Position numbers and translations under genes: made by a program. From Pseudo-nitzschia pungens (Eukaryota > Bacillariophyta > Bacillariophyceae > Bacillariales > Bacillariaceae), in NCBI GenBank assembly GCA_037355855.1, contig CM074763.1, positions 1,426,001 to 1,490,000 of the forward strand: a DNA stretch of 64,000 nt, read 5' to 3'. Under the pieces are notes generated by a model. That model was not told the origin of the DNA. It saw only the letters and a list, made by a program, of their open reading frames with translations, and did not search any database. Below, in pieces: positions 51,882 to 63,102 of the stretch (positions within the stretch are counted from its first letter, which is position 1; each line of letters begins with the position of its first letter).

Positions 51882-52334
51882 ATGTCTTTTGAATTAGGAA
51901 GAGGCAATCTCAAACAATCCACTTTTTTCAGCCGTCGAGGATTGACGACGATGCTTTGCACTTCACTTGTTGCTCCTGTGATGGTGCTTTTGCTACTGCT
52001 CGTTAGCATTAGAGTTGTAAGGTACAAGGTACCTTTACCCAGAGCAGGACAACGAAGAGGGATAGATGCTGTTGAAACTCACGGCACGTTCGAAAAAAAT
52101 TCGGCGTCCGCGAAGGGGTCGGGGGAGCGTCGATCGATTTTGCTTGGAGACAAGCCAATGATGCGTCTCCTGCCACACCGTGAATGGACTCAATCGTTGA
52201 TGTCCGAATCAGACCTCTCCGAGGGCCGGTACTCGTACCGAGTGACGTCCAAAATCACTCTGGACGAAAAAAGTATTGCATGCCGGGCTCATTTGCACGA
52301 TTCCCACGATTGCATTCTCGGACTTTCAATATAG
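51882..52334 (+). CDS. Small predicted single-span membrane protein
   Basis: An ATG frame of 150 codons that does not overlap the divergent gene's coding region. It has one strong hydrophobic segment (TSLVAPVMVLLLLLVSIRVV, about residues 28-47) followed by a basic stretch and a neutral Ser-rich region. It has no family resemblance. Its position 30 bp from the opposite gene start makes it doubtful; it could also be non-coding. Confidence 0.3.
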   Translation: MSFELGRGNLKQSTFFSRRGLTTMLCTSLVAPVMVLLLLLVSIRVVRYKVPLPRAGQRRGIDAVETHGTFEKNSASAKGSGERRSILLGDKPMMRLLPHREWTQSLMSESDLSEGRYSYRVTSKITLDEKSIACRAHLHDSHDCILGLSI

Positions 52335-52871
52335 CCCCATTCTTCCCTCGATTCGTTTTTTTCCGTCGACGCAATTCCCATTAAATGATGAGAATCTCGC
52401 CAAAATCACTTCGAAGACGAATCTACCTTTTTTAAGATTAAGGTTACCGTACACTCACAAAAGAAACAATTTCTGTTCGGTCAAAAAATGAAGTCGTGTC
52501 GCACGGAACAAAAACTAACGCTGAATCATGAATAATTCAGATTTTAGGGAACAAGTGTGAGTCCGGAGTCCCGTTTGGAATGGTAGCGGTAACCTTATGA
52601 TGCCATTCGGAAAGAGGAAAGAGAAGAGTAATCTCAGCGTTTGACAGACATCATCACCGCACAACCGACACATCCACAAAGAGCCAGAGTGTGATACAGT
52701 ATCGGTGCACGCACCCGTGAGATTAGCAACAACTAATAATTTCCTAATAACAATATTGTCAGTAGCACCATTTTCAAAAAAGCGCATCGAGGCATCGCCG
52801 CAAGTTAGCAGTGCCTGGCAACGAACGACCATTTGAGCAAAGAAGCATCTCGATCCTATCGTATTTCAAAC

Positions 52872-52903
52872 GGCATCGCATCGCATCGCATCGCATCGCA
52901 TCG
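52872..52903. repeat. CGCAT/GCATC pentamer repeat upstream of the first LRR gene
   Basis: Six tandem GCATC units about 35 bp upstream of the ATG, probably in the 5' UTR. The same motif appears in the RWD gene intron. Confidence 0.85.
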
Positions 52904-52938
52904 TATCAGATCGGAAAGCAAATCAAATACCATTCAAC

Positions 52939-55900
52939 ATGAGTGACTCGTCGCCTCCAGAATGGATGAAAAAATACCAGGAAATTGGACAAAAGGCGGA
53001 GGAAGATGTCACGGAGGTGGGGATTCAAGGATTCATGAAACGAGCGGAATCCAGACGCATGAGCTTGGGCCTGGGGGATTCCGATACGGGCTTAGCGGTA
53101 GCCGAAGCCGACAAGAACGAAGCAACAACGAGCGCCGCGGACGATCCGGCTGCAATGTATCGTTCCGCTGCTCAACCAGCAGCAGAAGAGGTCGATGACA
53201 AACCCTCACCAGCGGAGGATCCGGCAGCGATGTTTTATTCCGCTTTATCCGAAGTAGGTGGAGCAAGGGACACGCCCGAACCAGCGGGAGCGAACGATTC
53301 GTACAGCCGAAGCACCAAGACCGATCCTCCCGATAGTTCGTCGTCGACCGATAGGGGCGGCGAAGGCTCCCTAACAAACGATCACGGTAACATGCTCACG
53401 GACGAGCAGTTCGGTGACAGTTGGGTCGTGGAAAGGAACCAAATTCAAGACGGTGGCAATGGGATTGGCGCGGATGCCGCAAACCAGTCTACGTACGAAG
53501 AGTCTCTTCGGGATGGTCTCGGCGGCAATCGCGACGCAACTGCCGCGAGCCAATCGACATTCGGGGGAGAAAGTTTCATCACGGAAGAATACTTCGTGGA
53601 CGAGGACGGGAACGAAATTCTTATCGATGAAGACGGCAACGAAGTAAGAGAGGAAGAGGTATCGTTGGATGAGGATGACAAGGATGACGAGGGGTTCTTC
53701 GCCGAGCAGAGACAAGAACTCAACCTTCTCTCCATGACAGATGTACCCCTGGGAGACGACGAAGAAGACGACGAAGAAGACGACGAAGAAGACGAAGAAT
53801 CCTTAAGTGAAAGAGAAGATTCCCAGGAGACAAGGCCTTCTAGTGCTGATTCGACTCGTCGTTCAAGGGCAACAAGAACATATTATGATGTTGAAGATCA
53901 GAAGCGGGTCCTTGGGGTTGGAAAACCAGAAAAGCGAAGTCGCGTGAGCTGGTTCATCCCGATGGTTGCATGTGCATTGATTCTTGCATCCATTTTGCTT
54001 GTTGTATTCTTCGTCCTACTGAATGATGATAGAAAATATTTCGGGAGTACCCCCACCATGGCCCCTACAGCAGGAGTTACTGTCCCGCTCGACCCATCAG
54101 CTTCAGGCAGTGGTAGTATAGATGCAGCAGCAACGACGGAATTCGATATCTTTCAAAACCGTTGTGATTTTGAGTCTATGGGGTTGGTGCAACCGAATAT
54201 TATTGATCAGTGCAATTGCAACGGCTCCGTCGATATCATTGCCGACGATGTCCGTGGCCGATGGAAACAACTAGTCGAAGGATTTATACCATCAGTTTAT
54301 CCCGAGTGGAATGAAGCAATCAATTCATGCGTAGCAGAAAATCAGGCTGTGTTGTGGATGTCATCAGGTGCCAATAACGGTGGAGAGTTGGATAACACTT
54401 TTCGTCTGCAACGCTATGTTCTGGCCACTCTGTACTATTCACAAGGAGGAAACGGATGGACTCGCTCGAGAAATTGGCTATCCAACAGAATTGTATGCGA
54501 ATGGGAGGGTGTTGAGTGCAATGACTATGCATACATTCGCAGTGTGAATCTCGATAACAATGGTTTGACAGGTCCGGTGAGTAATTTGTTGGTTTTCCCA
54601 ACCTTTTGAAAACAGTTTGACTCGAATTCGTGCGTGTTGCGATTGTGTTGTATCTCTAACCCTACCTCTTTCCGTGATAGCTTTCCAATGTTCCTAACTT
54701 ACTAAATGCAATTGAAGAGTTTTCCGTGGCAAAGAACAGTTTAGTGGGCTCCATCTGGGAATCTTACTTCACAAGCAATACCTTGACTTCCATCAATTTT
54801 AGTGGCAATAAACTGTCTGGTACGCTTCCAACGCTCACATCGAAGAACACAAAGCTAACGCATGTCAATGTTGGATCGAATAATCTAAGTGGACCTCTTG
54901 AGCAATTGCAGAACATTTCTGGTTTGAAGGTTCTAAACATAGAATCAAACGACTTTGTTGGAGCGGTACCGGCTATTTTATTTCTGTTGCCACTTACTGA
55001 GTTGTCCATAGGTGGAAATCAATTTGGAGGTGTGATACCCCCAGGTATTACAAATCTGTCTTCCCTGACTTCGCTTTCTCTCGGTCCAAACCTTTTCACC
55101 GGCGATATACCAACGAACCTCAGTAAGCTCACTGGCCTGGAACATTTATCTATCATTGAGATCCCTACGTTGGGCGGTAGATTGCCGGCTTCGTACGGTG
55201 TTCATTTGACGAACTTGAGGGAACTTATCATATCCAAAACTAACGTGGACGGTGACCTTCCAGCTCTAATTTGCGGGGATGAAGAAGTTGAAAACTCTAC
55301 GACTCAGCAAGAACAGACTAAGAGGAATCATTCCTGCTGATATTGGTCTGTTAACTGATCTCGGTAAGAATCCGTTGTCTCATCTTCCGTTATCCATTAC
55401 AATTTACACCGTTATCTTATTTGAATACTTCTGTTGTCGTGATTGATAGAAATCCTTCACTTAAGTGAGAACAGCTTTAGTGGAACTGTGCCATCTGAAA
55501 TTGGGCAACTTTCATCTCTTCAAAAACTCCATCTTCATAATAACAGGCTAGCTGGTACAATTCCTGATGAGTTTGAAAACTTGCTCGAGATTGGTAAGTT
55601 ATCAGGACATCCCTTCACTAAAGCAATAATGATAATGATGTTGTTTTTGATGGTGATGATGATGACGACGGTGGGTGTCTAAACGAAATCTGGCCCTTAT
55701 ATTCAATTCTTCCCTTTACACGTCTTTCCTCTCGAACTGACAGAGACTCTTACATTCGACGGCAATTTCATGGACGGTAGAGCACCAAGCGGAGTGTGTG
55801 ACCTACGAGACGCTGAACTCAGCAAATTTGTGGTTGATTGCCCAACTCTAGTTGGAGAATATAGAGTCAACGGTATCATTTGTGGCATCCCCGATTGTTG

Positions 55901-56402
55901 TACCAAATGTGTGAAGCCGACGGAAAATGTTGTTGCTGATGTTGACACTCTCGACACTGTCGAAAGTGAAACCATTGTCGGCATTGCTTCGAAAGAGACC
56001 GACCTGACATTTTTGGTTGGACTCGTAATGCAAGCCGGGTTGGTTGATCCGCTCACTTTCCAAGGTCCCTTCACCCTTTTTGCACCTGTAAATGCAAACG
56101 TCTTTTCGCTGCTAAATAGTCTAGGTTTAGACTCCTCCGAAGTGCAGGCGGTGGACCCTAGCCTTCTTTATGGTATTTTAACCTACCATATTGTTCCAGG
56201 AACCTATCTCGCCAAAGACATCACTGATGGCCTAACACTTAAAACAGTGATGGGAGAGTCGATCTCGTTTGCAGTCAGTGATAATGTCGTGACAGTCAAT
56301 GGAGCGGTAATCAGCGTTACTGATATCTCTGCCAGCAACGGAGTAATGCACAAAATCAATGGCGTCTTGATTCCATCGGCAGTGGGAAATTTACTGTCAT
56401 GA
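52939..56402 (+). CDS. LRR single-pass membrane protein with C-terminal fasciclin (FAS1) domain
   Basis: Exons 52939-54576, 54681-55363, 55450-55593 and 55744-56402 give about 1,040 residues. Residues 1-337 are acidic and disordered, with two D/E-D-P-A-A-M-Y/F units. A membrane span lies at 338-361 (FIPMVACALILASILLVVFFVLL). The outside part has a Cys-flanked cap (IIDQCNCNGSVDIIADD to CEWEGVECN) and then about nine plant-type LRRs of the L-x-x-L-x-L-x-x-N-x-L/F-x-G-x-I/L-P kind. The last exon carries a Cys cluster and a FAS1 domain (GPFTLFAPVNANVF, ILTYHIVPGTY). This suggests a surface adhesion or recognition receptor. Exon 2 needs one G skipped in GGGG 55275-55278; otherwise it stops at 55337. 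The introns near 54.6 and 55.4 kb interrupt the LRRs. Confidence 0.85.
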
Positions 56403-57587
56403 TGACATAAACTGTGGAAAGTTGGGTGATCTTTGAGCTTTCAACGCAAGATTACTTTCATTTAATGTTATTTTAACTTTTGTCGAAAACATACACTAGT
56501 ACTATCATACTGCTACAAGTACTACTAGTAGTAGTACTAGTAGTACTTCGTGCTTTTCAAAAGCTACCACGATGTACAGATACGTGGCAGCTATGCCCTA
56601 CCGGTGCTTACCTTACAGCTAAGAACAAGTTCATCTAGTAAACCTTAGTACGAATCTTCAATGATTGTTTCCCCCCTCAATATCTCAGTTGCAGTTACCT
56701 CGTCCTCCGATCACCATGCTTGCTTAAAATAGTAGTATTACCGTATGATTATTACTTCGGGAAAATCCTAAGATTTACTGTAATTGAAATGTAACCTTAC
56801 TCGTGCTCGTAGTAGCACCAACAATAGTCTACTACTAGGTATGTTGCGAGGTATGAATACCGGCGGCAGCACCTTCAGTCCTCCCTCACTTGCTACTAAT
56901 GATAAAAATACTAGTAGAACCACTACCGCCTGCTTCTTAGTACTACTAGTAGTACTAGTACTAGTAGAATGTGCTTTTGTTATTTTTTGTAGTGCTAGTA
57001 AGGTTACTACTAGTAGTAAGGTAAGTTACTGTAATGGATAGTTGCATAAGATTAATTACTTGTGTTCGGTTATCGTGCTTTTGCACTTGAGAGCTGCTTA
57101 CTCATACTATGTATCATACGTATTGTATCTAACACTTTCTACGTAACAATGTAGCAAGATAGGTACATGTAATAGATACGTAACCTTACCGTATGGATAG
57201 AAAAAAAATACGAAGCACAATGCGGCGAAGAGAACGGTTGAGATTGGAGATTGGGATCAAAGCACGACTGGCAGTCGCTTCCGGACCCATTTTTTTTCGT
57301 CGAGGTGTCTTGAAAGGAGGAAAATCTGAAAATGAAATAAAAGCTAAACGGACAACGGACCCTGGTAGTGACACCCTCCAACACTTCCCCACATGACGAC
57401 ACACTGCAGTGGCCAAACAGCACCCAAATACTTGTCCTCCAACGTCGAAGCACAAGAAGTTATCACCTCGCATTACAGCATCAACAAGTAGGCGCATTGA
57501 AATGCCTCCAAAACGTACAGTCAAGCTGGAGAAAACGTAGATAATTCCTTGAAACAAAGGAAAAACAAAGCATTACACGATAACACC
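56403..57587. other. Intergenic region rich in TAC/TAG motifs
   Basis: No gene supported. Several ACTAGTAGTACTAC-type clusters occur at 56494-56547, 56808-56840 and 56909-57020. Confidence 0.5.
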
Positions 57588-60274
57588 ATGGCTCTCACTG
57601 CGGCAGAAGAAGAAATCGCATCGCAGTATCGAAGGATGCTTCGTATGGGACTTCCAGAACAAGCTGTGCAGCACAGGATGGCAATAGGGCAGAGTTGCAC
57701 AAAACATCCAAGATGATGTCCTTGCCGGAGAGACCGCTGAATCAACACCTGGTACCGAAGAAGCAAGTGCCGATCAACCAGAAAGCGAAGTGGAGATTTT
57801 TTCGGATGAACCCGACGTACCTTCTACAGAAGAATCGAAAACACCTGGTGTAGAAGAAGTCAACAATCCTGAATCAGGGCCTCCAGTTCCCTTTTCTCAG
57901 CATGTCGATGATGGATCACAAGACGAATACACAGAAGAGTTAGAGGAGATAAACTACGAGGAAGGCCAAGCGTCCGTTGCTCGCACAAAAAGCACGGCAT
58001 CGTTTTATGAGGAAATAATCATTGACGACGATGAAATGATAGAAGAAGAGATTGTAGACGACAACGGTGAATACGAGGAGGAAATTTTGGAAGAATTTGT
58101 GGATGATATCGACCTTGATGAAGATGTCGACGACGACGACGACGATAATAAGAATGATAACGAAGTAGACGATGGTGAAGTGCTACATGAAGCTGATGTC
58201 GTAGGATCCACAACATCAGATCCCTATATTCCCATGGTTGATAGAGAATATCAGCCTGATTACGGCGCGAACGCTGCCAACGACTTCGGCGCTGGCCGGT
58301 CAATTTCGGACGTCGAAAGCCAATCTCTGCGAGGCAAAATACCACAAGAATCACAGCCCTCTCCAAGTTCCTGCTGGTACTGGATTGTTTGTTTCGTTCT
58401 GGTCGGACTTTTTGGCGCTAGCGGTGGAGTAGGATATTGGTTCACGACTCTTAATGGCGATAAAGTTTCAAGCTTTGAGGCACCAGTTTACACTAACCCA
58501 CCTACAGCTGCGCCATCAGTTCCCGTCTCAACATTATTCGATTCGATTCAGGGCGGTTGCGTCTTCTTTGAAGACTCGAATCCTAACCCAATCGATCAGT
58601 GCAAGTGTGCGGGAGAAATCACGATCATTCAACCCGATGTCAGAGAACGGTATCAATACAACGTTGACCATTTCATTCCGGAATATTTTGAAGATTACGA
58701 CGACGAAATTAGCTCCTGCAGCCCAAAAAATCAAGCTCTGGTCTGGATTTCATCTGGTAATGATGCGGTAATTACAAAGGAGCAAAGAGCACAAAAGTTT
58801 GCACTTGCAACCGTGTTTGCGTCTCTTGGTGGAACCGAGTGGTTGAACAACGAAAATTGGTTTACCTACACCGATATCTGTTCCTGGTTTGGAGTAAAAT
58901 GTGATCAAGGTTATGTAACGGAGCTAGTTCTGAGGGCGAATAACCTGAAAGGCTTGGTAAGTTGCACCTGTAGAAATCACAAAGATACAGGAAACATTTT
59001 GTTTTCGACTCATATTCCGTCTGACTTTTCTATTTCTCAGCTCCCATCTGAGCTAAGTCTGCTGGAGAGGCTGCAATTCCTCATGGTAGCTAATAATCAA
59101 GTCAATGGTCCGATGCCAGTATCACTTTTTTCAATCGAATCTCTTGGGACTGTCGATGTCAGTTTCAATGTCATCACTGGCGTCATTCCACCCACTGTTG
59201 GAGATGCCGTTTCACTCAACTCGCTTAATGTCGAGAATAATTTGATGAGCGGTCGGCTCACCAAAGATATTGGAAAGACGACCAATTTGGGCTACCTGAA
59301 TTTGAAATCAAATCAATTTGAATCCGAGCTTCCAATGGAATTATTCGACCTTCCAAGACTACAAGAACTCAACGTTGGAGATAACAACTTCGCTGGAACC
59401 ATCCCCGAAGAATTCTCCAAACTAAATTTCCTCACCAGACTTACACTTGGTCCTAATCTCTTTACCGGAACTATTCCGACAACGATGGGCACCCTGTACG
59501 AACTAAGCTATCTATCCATAAGTGGAGTAGCAGATCTGAGCGGGCGAATTCCCGCAGAATTTGGATTCCAGTTAGTTAAACTGGAAGAACTAATTATTTC
59601 TGGTACAAGAATATCAGGGAATATCGACAGGTCCTTTGGCAGATTACCGAGTCTAAAATCACTTGACTTCAGCGCGAACCAGTTGCGCAGCGTAATCCCA
59701 GTCGGATCTAGGAAATCTTTCAACCCTTGGTAAGTAGCACTGAATGGAACAAGCGTTCCAAGCAACAAAGAAACAGCGAAAATGTGGAATCACTTTTTTC
59801 TCATCCAAAATACGATTACTGTGGGTTCTTTCCCCTTGATACTTAGTCGCACTCGATTTGAGCAATAATTTTCTCGACGGTCCGATTCCAGAAACTATAG
59901 GCAAGATTACAACATTGGAGCAACTGCGACTAAACAACAATCTTCTGCAAGGAGGAATACCAGTCTCAATTGGTGATATGTTGTCTTTGAGTAAGTGACT
60001 TCTATCGACTGAACAAAAACTATGGGTTGGATCAAACGTTAACATCTTGCTTGTTCACTTCTCAACCCTCGTGTTTTTTCAAATTTCATCTTCAGACACT
60101 TTGCGGCTCGAGGCAAATAGATTCGAAGACCGCGTTGCAGATTCAATATGCGATTTACGCCAGGTTTCTTTGACGGCATTTGTAGTGGATTGTCCTATCG
60201 ACATCGAGGGCACAGAAATGTTTGGAGTGATGTGCAAAATTCCGGAGTGCTGCACTGCATGTGTTCCCCAGTAA
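57588..60274 (+). CDS. LRR single-pass membrane protein, relative of the upstream gene
   Basis: Exons 57588-58956, 59041-59729, 59847-59990 and 60096-60274 give about 792 residues. The N-terminus MALTAAEEEIASQYRRMLRMG is a motif common in diatom acidic LRR proteins. A very acidic segment follows, then a membrane span at about 263-284 (WIVCFVLVGLFGASGGVGYWF). The Cys cap (PIDQCKCAGEITIIQPD to CSWFGVKCD) and about ten LRRs match the upstream paralogue. It ends in a Cys-rich cap (IPECCTACVPQ) without FAS1. Two one-base skips are needed: GGG at 57687-57689 and near 59701 before SDLGNLSTL. The 84-bp first intron is a multiple of three and stop-free, so an intron-retained form would stay in frame. 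Confidence 0.85.
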
Positions 60275-61835
60275 CACACAGAATGGTAGTGAGTAGATGG
60301 ATGGAAACAAATACAAATCAATGTAGTCAGGGCACTTTGCCCCTCTTTGACACCTTCTACCAGTCTATTCCTTTTCAATTGAAGTAAACGTACAAAAATG
60401 CATGGTAAAAGAATAAATGTTATTATTTTATGTTCTCTCTAAATGTGTTGGATAATGAGTAGTTTAGCACATGATAACATTACAGTAAAGCTTGTGAAAG
60501 GACAATGCACTGCTGCTAGTAGTACTAGCACTACTACTAGTTTGGGGCCGAAGCGTACTAACAAGTAGAAAGTTTTTGTTGAAATATGGTGTGGTACTAC
60601 TAGTAGTATTAGTCTCACCAGCAGGCAATTCTCTTATTGTTCTTGTAATACCACGTGGACCTAGGTCATGGTAAGAGAAGTCTAGCTCCTGACGTGACCT
60701 TGACCCGGTCATGTGCTTCATGTTGTGGGCGTCGCTTCTTCCACTGCTCACTTGAATCAAGTAGTAGTGGGGTAGAGGTCCAACAAGAAGTGAGCTGTGA
60801 TTTGCTGAAACCGCACTTATCTACTCTAGTAGTAGTAATAGCTTTTTGTTCTTGTTCCTCTTCTTCCTAAGGAAAGCAAGCATGATAGTAGAGGAGAAAG
60901 TTATGTTCTTAGGATACTAAAATATTATTTTTTACCCCACACTATCATCATTCTCGTTGTTGTTGTTATCATCGTCTATGATGACGGTGATGTTGCTCGT
61001 ACTCGGTAATCTTGGTGCTTTGCATGCTGCACTCGCCATGACTTTCGGTTTGTAAAAGGTTGCTCTAAGGTTTCGAACTAGTACTACGGTACTAGTAGTA
61101 AACTTTAGTAATCATACTAGTACAAGTCAACACAAAAGATCGTGTCACGAATCAAAAGTAATTTACTTTCATCTTCAATCTCTAGCCAAAAGATGTCGCT
61201 GCGACACGTTCTTCAGAAATCGTGCTTGAGCTTGTCGCGGATACAGCAGGTAAGCCTTATGCAATTTTAATGATTGTGCACGTACTCGTAACCTTACCTT
61301 ACGGTACGTTTTTTGTTGTACGAGTATGCAGTATAACCTTATCTCGTACCCGTATGTAGAAGTGGTAATATTGCTGATACTGACTTCTGAAATTTTGGAT
61401 CTTGAATCTTCATTCACATAACGAGTTACTCATACTTAAGCCCAATAAGTGTAATGTACATTTCCTTGCTTTTTTAACTAACACCTTTCCTTTCTTGGTT
61501 GGGTATTGCATACCTTACTTTCCTTCTCGTACTTGAGCACGTGTTGACAAGTTGGGAATCCTTTTCCTTCTTTACTGACTTTCCTAGTCTTCCCGATGGC
61601 ATCAATCAAAACGGTACCTTTTTTGCTAACGCTTGGCAGACACGAATAAAAAAAGAAGAGCTAATTGTCTTGCAGCGACGCAGCGGGAATCATATCTCTC
61701 ATTCTTCATTTCTATGAATCTCAAACAATCTGAACATTCCGTGTGTTTCATTACGAAGTATTATAATATTATTGTGTACGGATTGGAACGACAAATCAGC
61801 TATTCTATCTTACTTTAAAGCATAATCGAATCATA
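60275..61835. other. Intergenic region before the HIR gene
   Basis: Contains TAC/TAG clusters (60515-60543, 60596-60611, 61078-61120) and a possible 5' exon of the next gene at 61193-61249. Otherwise I see nothing coding. Confidence 0.45.
61193..61249 (+). other. Possible upstream exon of the HIR gene
   Basis: ATG followed by 19 codons (SLRHVLQKSCLSLSRIQQ) and a consensus donor CAG|GTAAG. Splicing to an acceptor at 61820 would keep the frame into the HIR start (adding HNRII between). It could be a 5' UTR exon, a targeting-peptide isoform, or chance. Confidence 0.35.
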
Positions 61836-63102
61836 ATGTCTGACACGTGCTGCTGTTTAGTGTGCGTCCGCACACAAGAAGTTGGAGTCGTTGAAGATCT
61901 CGGTCAATTCAAGCAGCTTCTCCAACCAGGCCTCCATTGCATCTGCTGGCCACTTCAGAATGTCGTAGGACGCATGTCGTTGCGAATCCAACAGCTCGAT
62001 GTCATGTGTGAAACCAAGACAAAGGATAATGTATGTTGCCGCGCGATTCGTTTTGATCGCTTTGTTGATTTGTGGGGATTTCGTGCCAAATTTTGCAATA
62101 GTTGATAATCTATCAGCTAGAGTTCCGCAAGACAAAAAAGATTTATCTCGAGTTGACTTTTTCAAGCGTCGTTTAGTCTAACATTGCAATGTACCCCTCT
62201 GCTGCTTTTCAACACAAAATAGGTTTTTGTCCAAGTCGGCGTTGCCGTCCAGTACCGAGTCTTGGTTGACGGCGCATACGACGCTTACTATCGATTGACG
62301 GACCCCCGCAACCAGATTCAATCGTATGTCTTCGATGTTGTTCGTTCAACGGTTCCCCGTATGGATCTCGACGATGCTTTTATGTCGAAAGACGAAGTAG
62401 GTGAAGCCGTATTGACTCAGCTTCGAGATGTCATGAAGGACTACGGATACGAAATCAAAAAAACCTTGGTTACCGATCTATCGCCTGACGTAAGTTGTTT
62501 TTCTTCTTGACATGCAGTACATGAGCAATCCAATAGTGGACACAATATTACATGGCCTTTGACTTATCTTTTCATTTGTCTCTTTACCTTTTCTGATTCC
62601 CCTTCAGAATCGCGTCAAGGCTAGCATGAATGAAATCAACGCGAGTCGTCGTTTGAAAGAGGGTAAGTCTTTGCATCACAGATATTCCATCTGATGATGT
62701 CCTATGGACTGTGTTTTAATCGTGAATATTTCTCTGTTACACACACACTCACACATGCAATACTTTTGACACATGTCAGCTGCAAGCCACAAGGCCGAAG
62801 CCGATAAGGTGAAGCAAGTCAAGGCTGCAGAAGCTGAGGCCGAATCAAGATATTTGAGTGGTCTAGGTGTGGCTCGCCAGCGCAAGGCTATTGTAAACGG
62901 TCTGCAAGAATCCGTTGGAACTTTTTCTGAGGAAGTCGAAGGCGCGACTCCTAAGGATGTGATGGATATCTTGCTGTTGACGCAGTATTTTGATACGTTA
63001 GCTGCTGTTGGAGCGAACTCTTTGATTATTGAGCACGACCCCTCTACGGTTGCTGACTTGCGGAAGTCGGTTGGAGGAGCGTATTTGAGTGGTGGTAAAT
63101 AA
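61836..63102 (+). CDS. HIR-type SPFH/Band 7 (stomatin-prohibitin) membrane protein
   Basis: Exons 61836-62030, 62223-62489, 62608-62662 and 62780-63102 give 279 residues. It matches plant hypersensitive-induced reaction proteins along its length: [95 protein letters not shown] and KDVMDILLLTQYFDTL. The N-terminal CCC in SDTCCCLVC is a likely S-acylation site for membrane-microdomain anchoring. HIR proteins scaffold plasma-membrane domains and receptors. All splice phases agree. Confidence 0.93.

Larger units (their letters stand above)
51852..52938. other. Region between the TPR gene and the first LRR gene
   Basis: Holds the start side of two divergent genes, the small open frame listed at 51882 and a CGCAT repeat at 52872-52903. 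I see nothing else coding. Confidence 0.45.
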
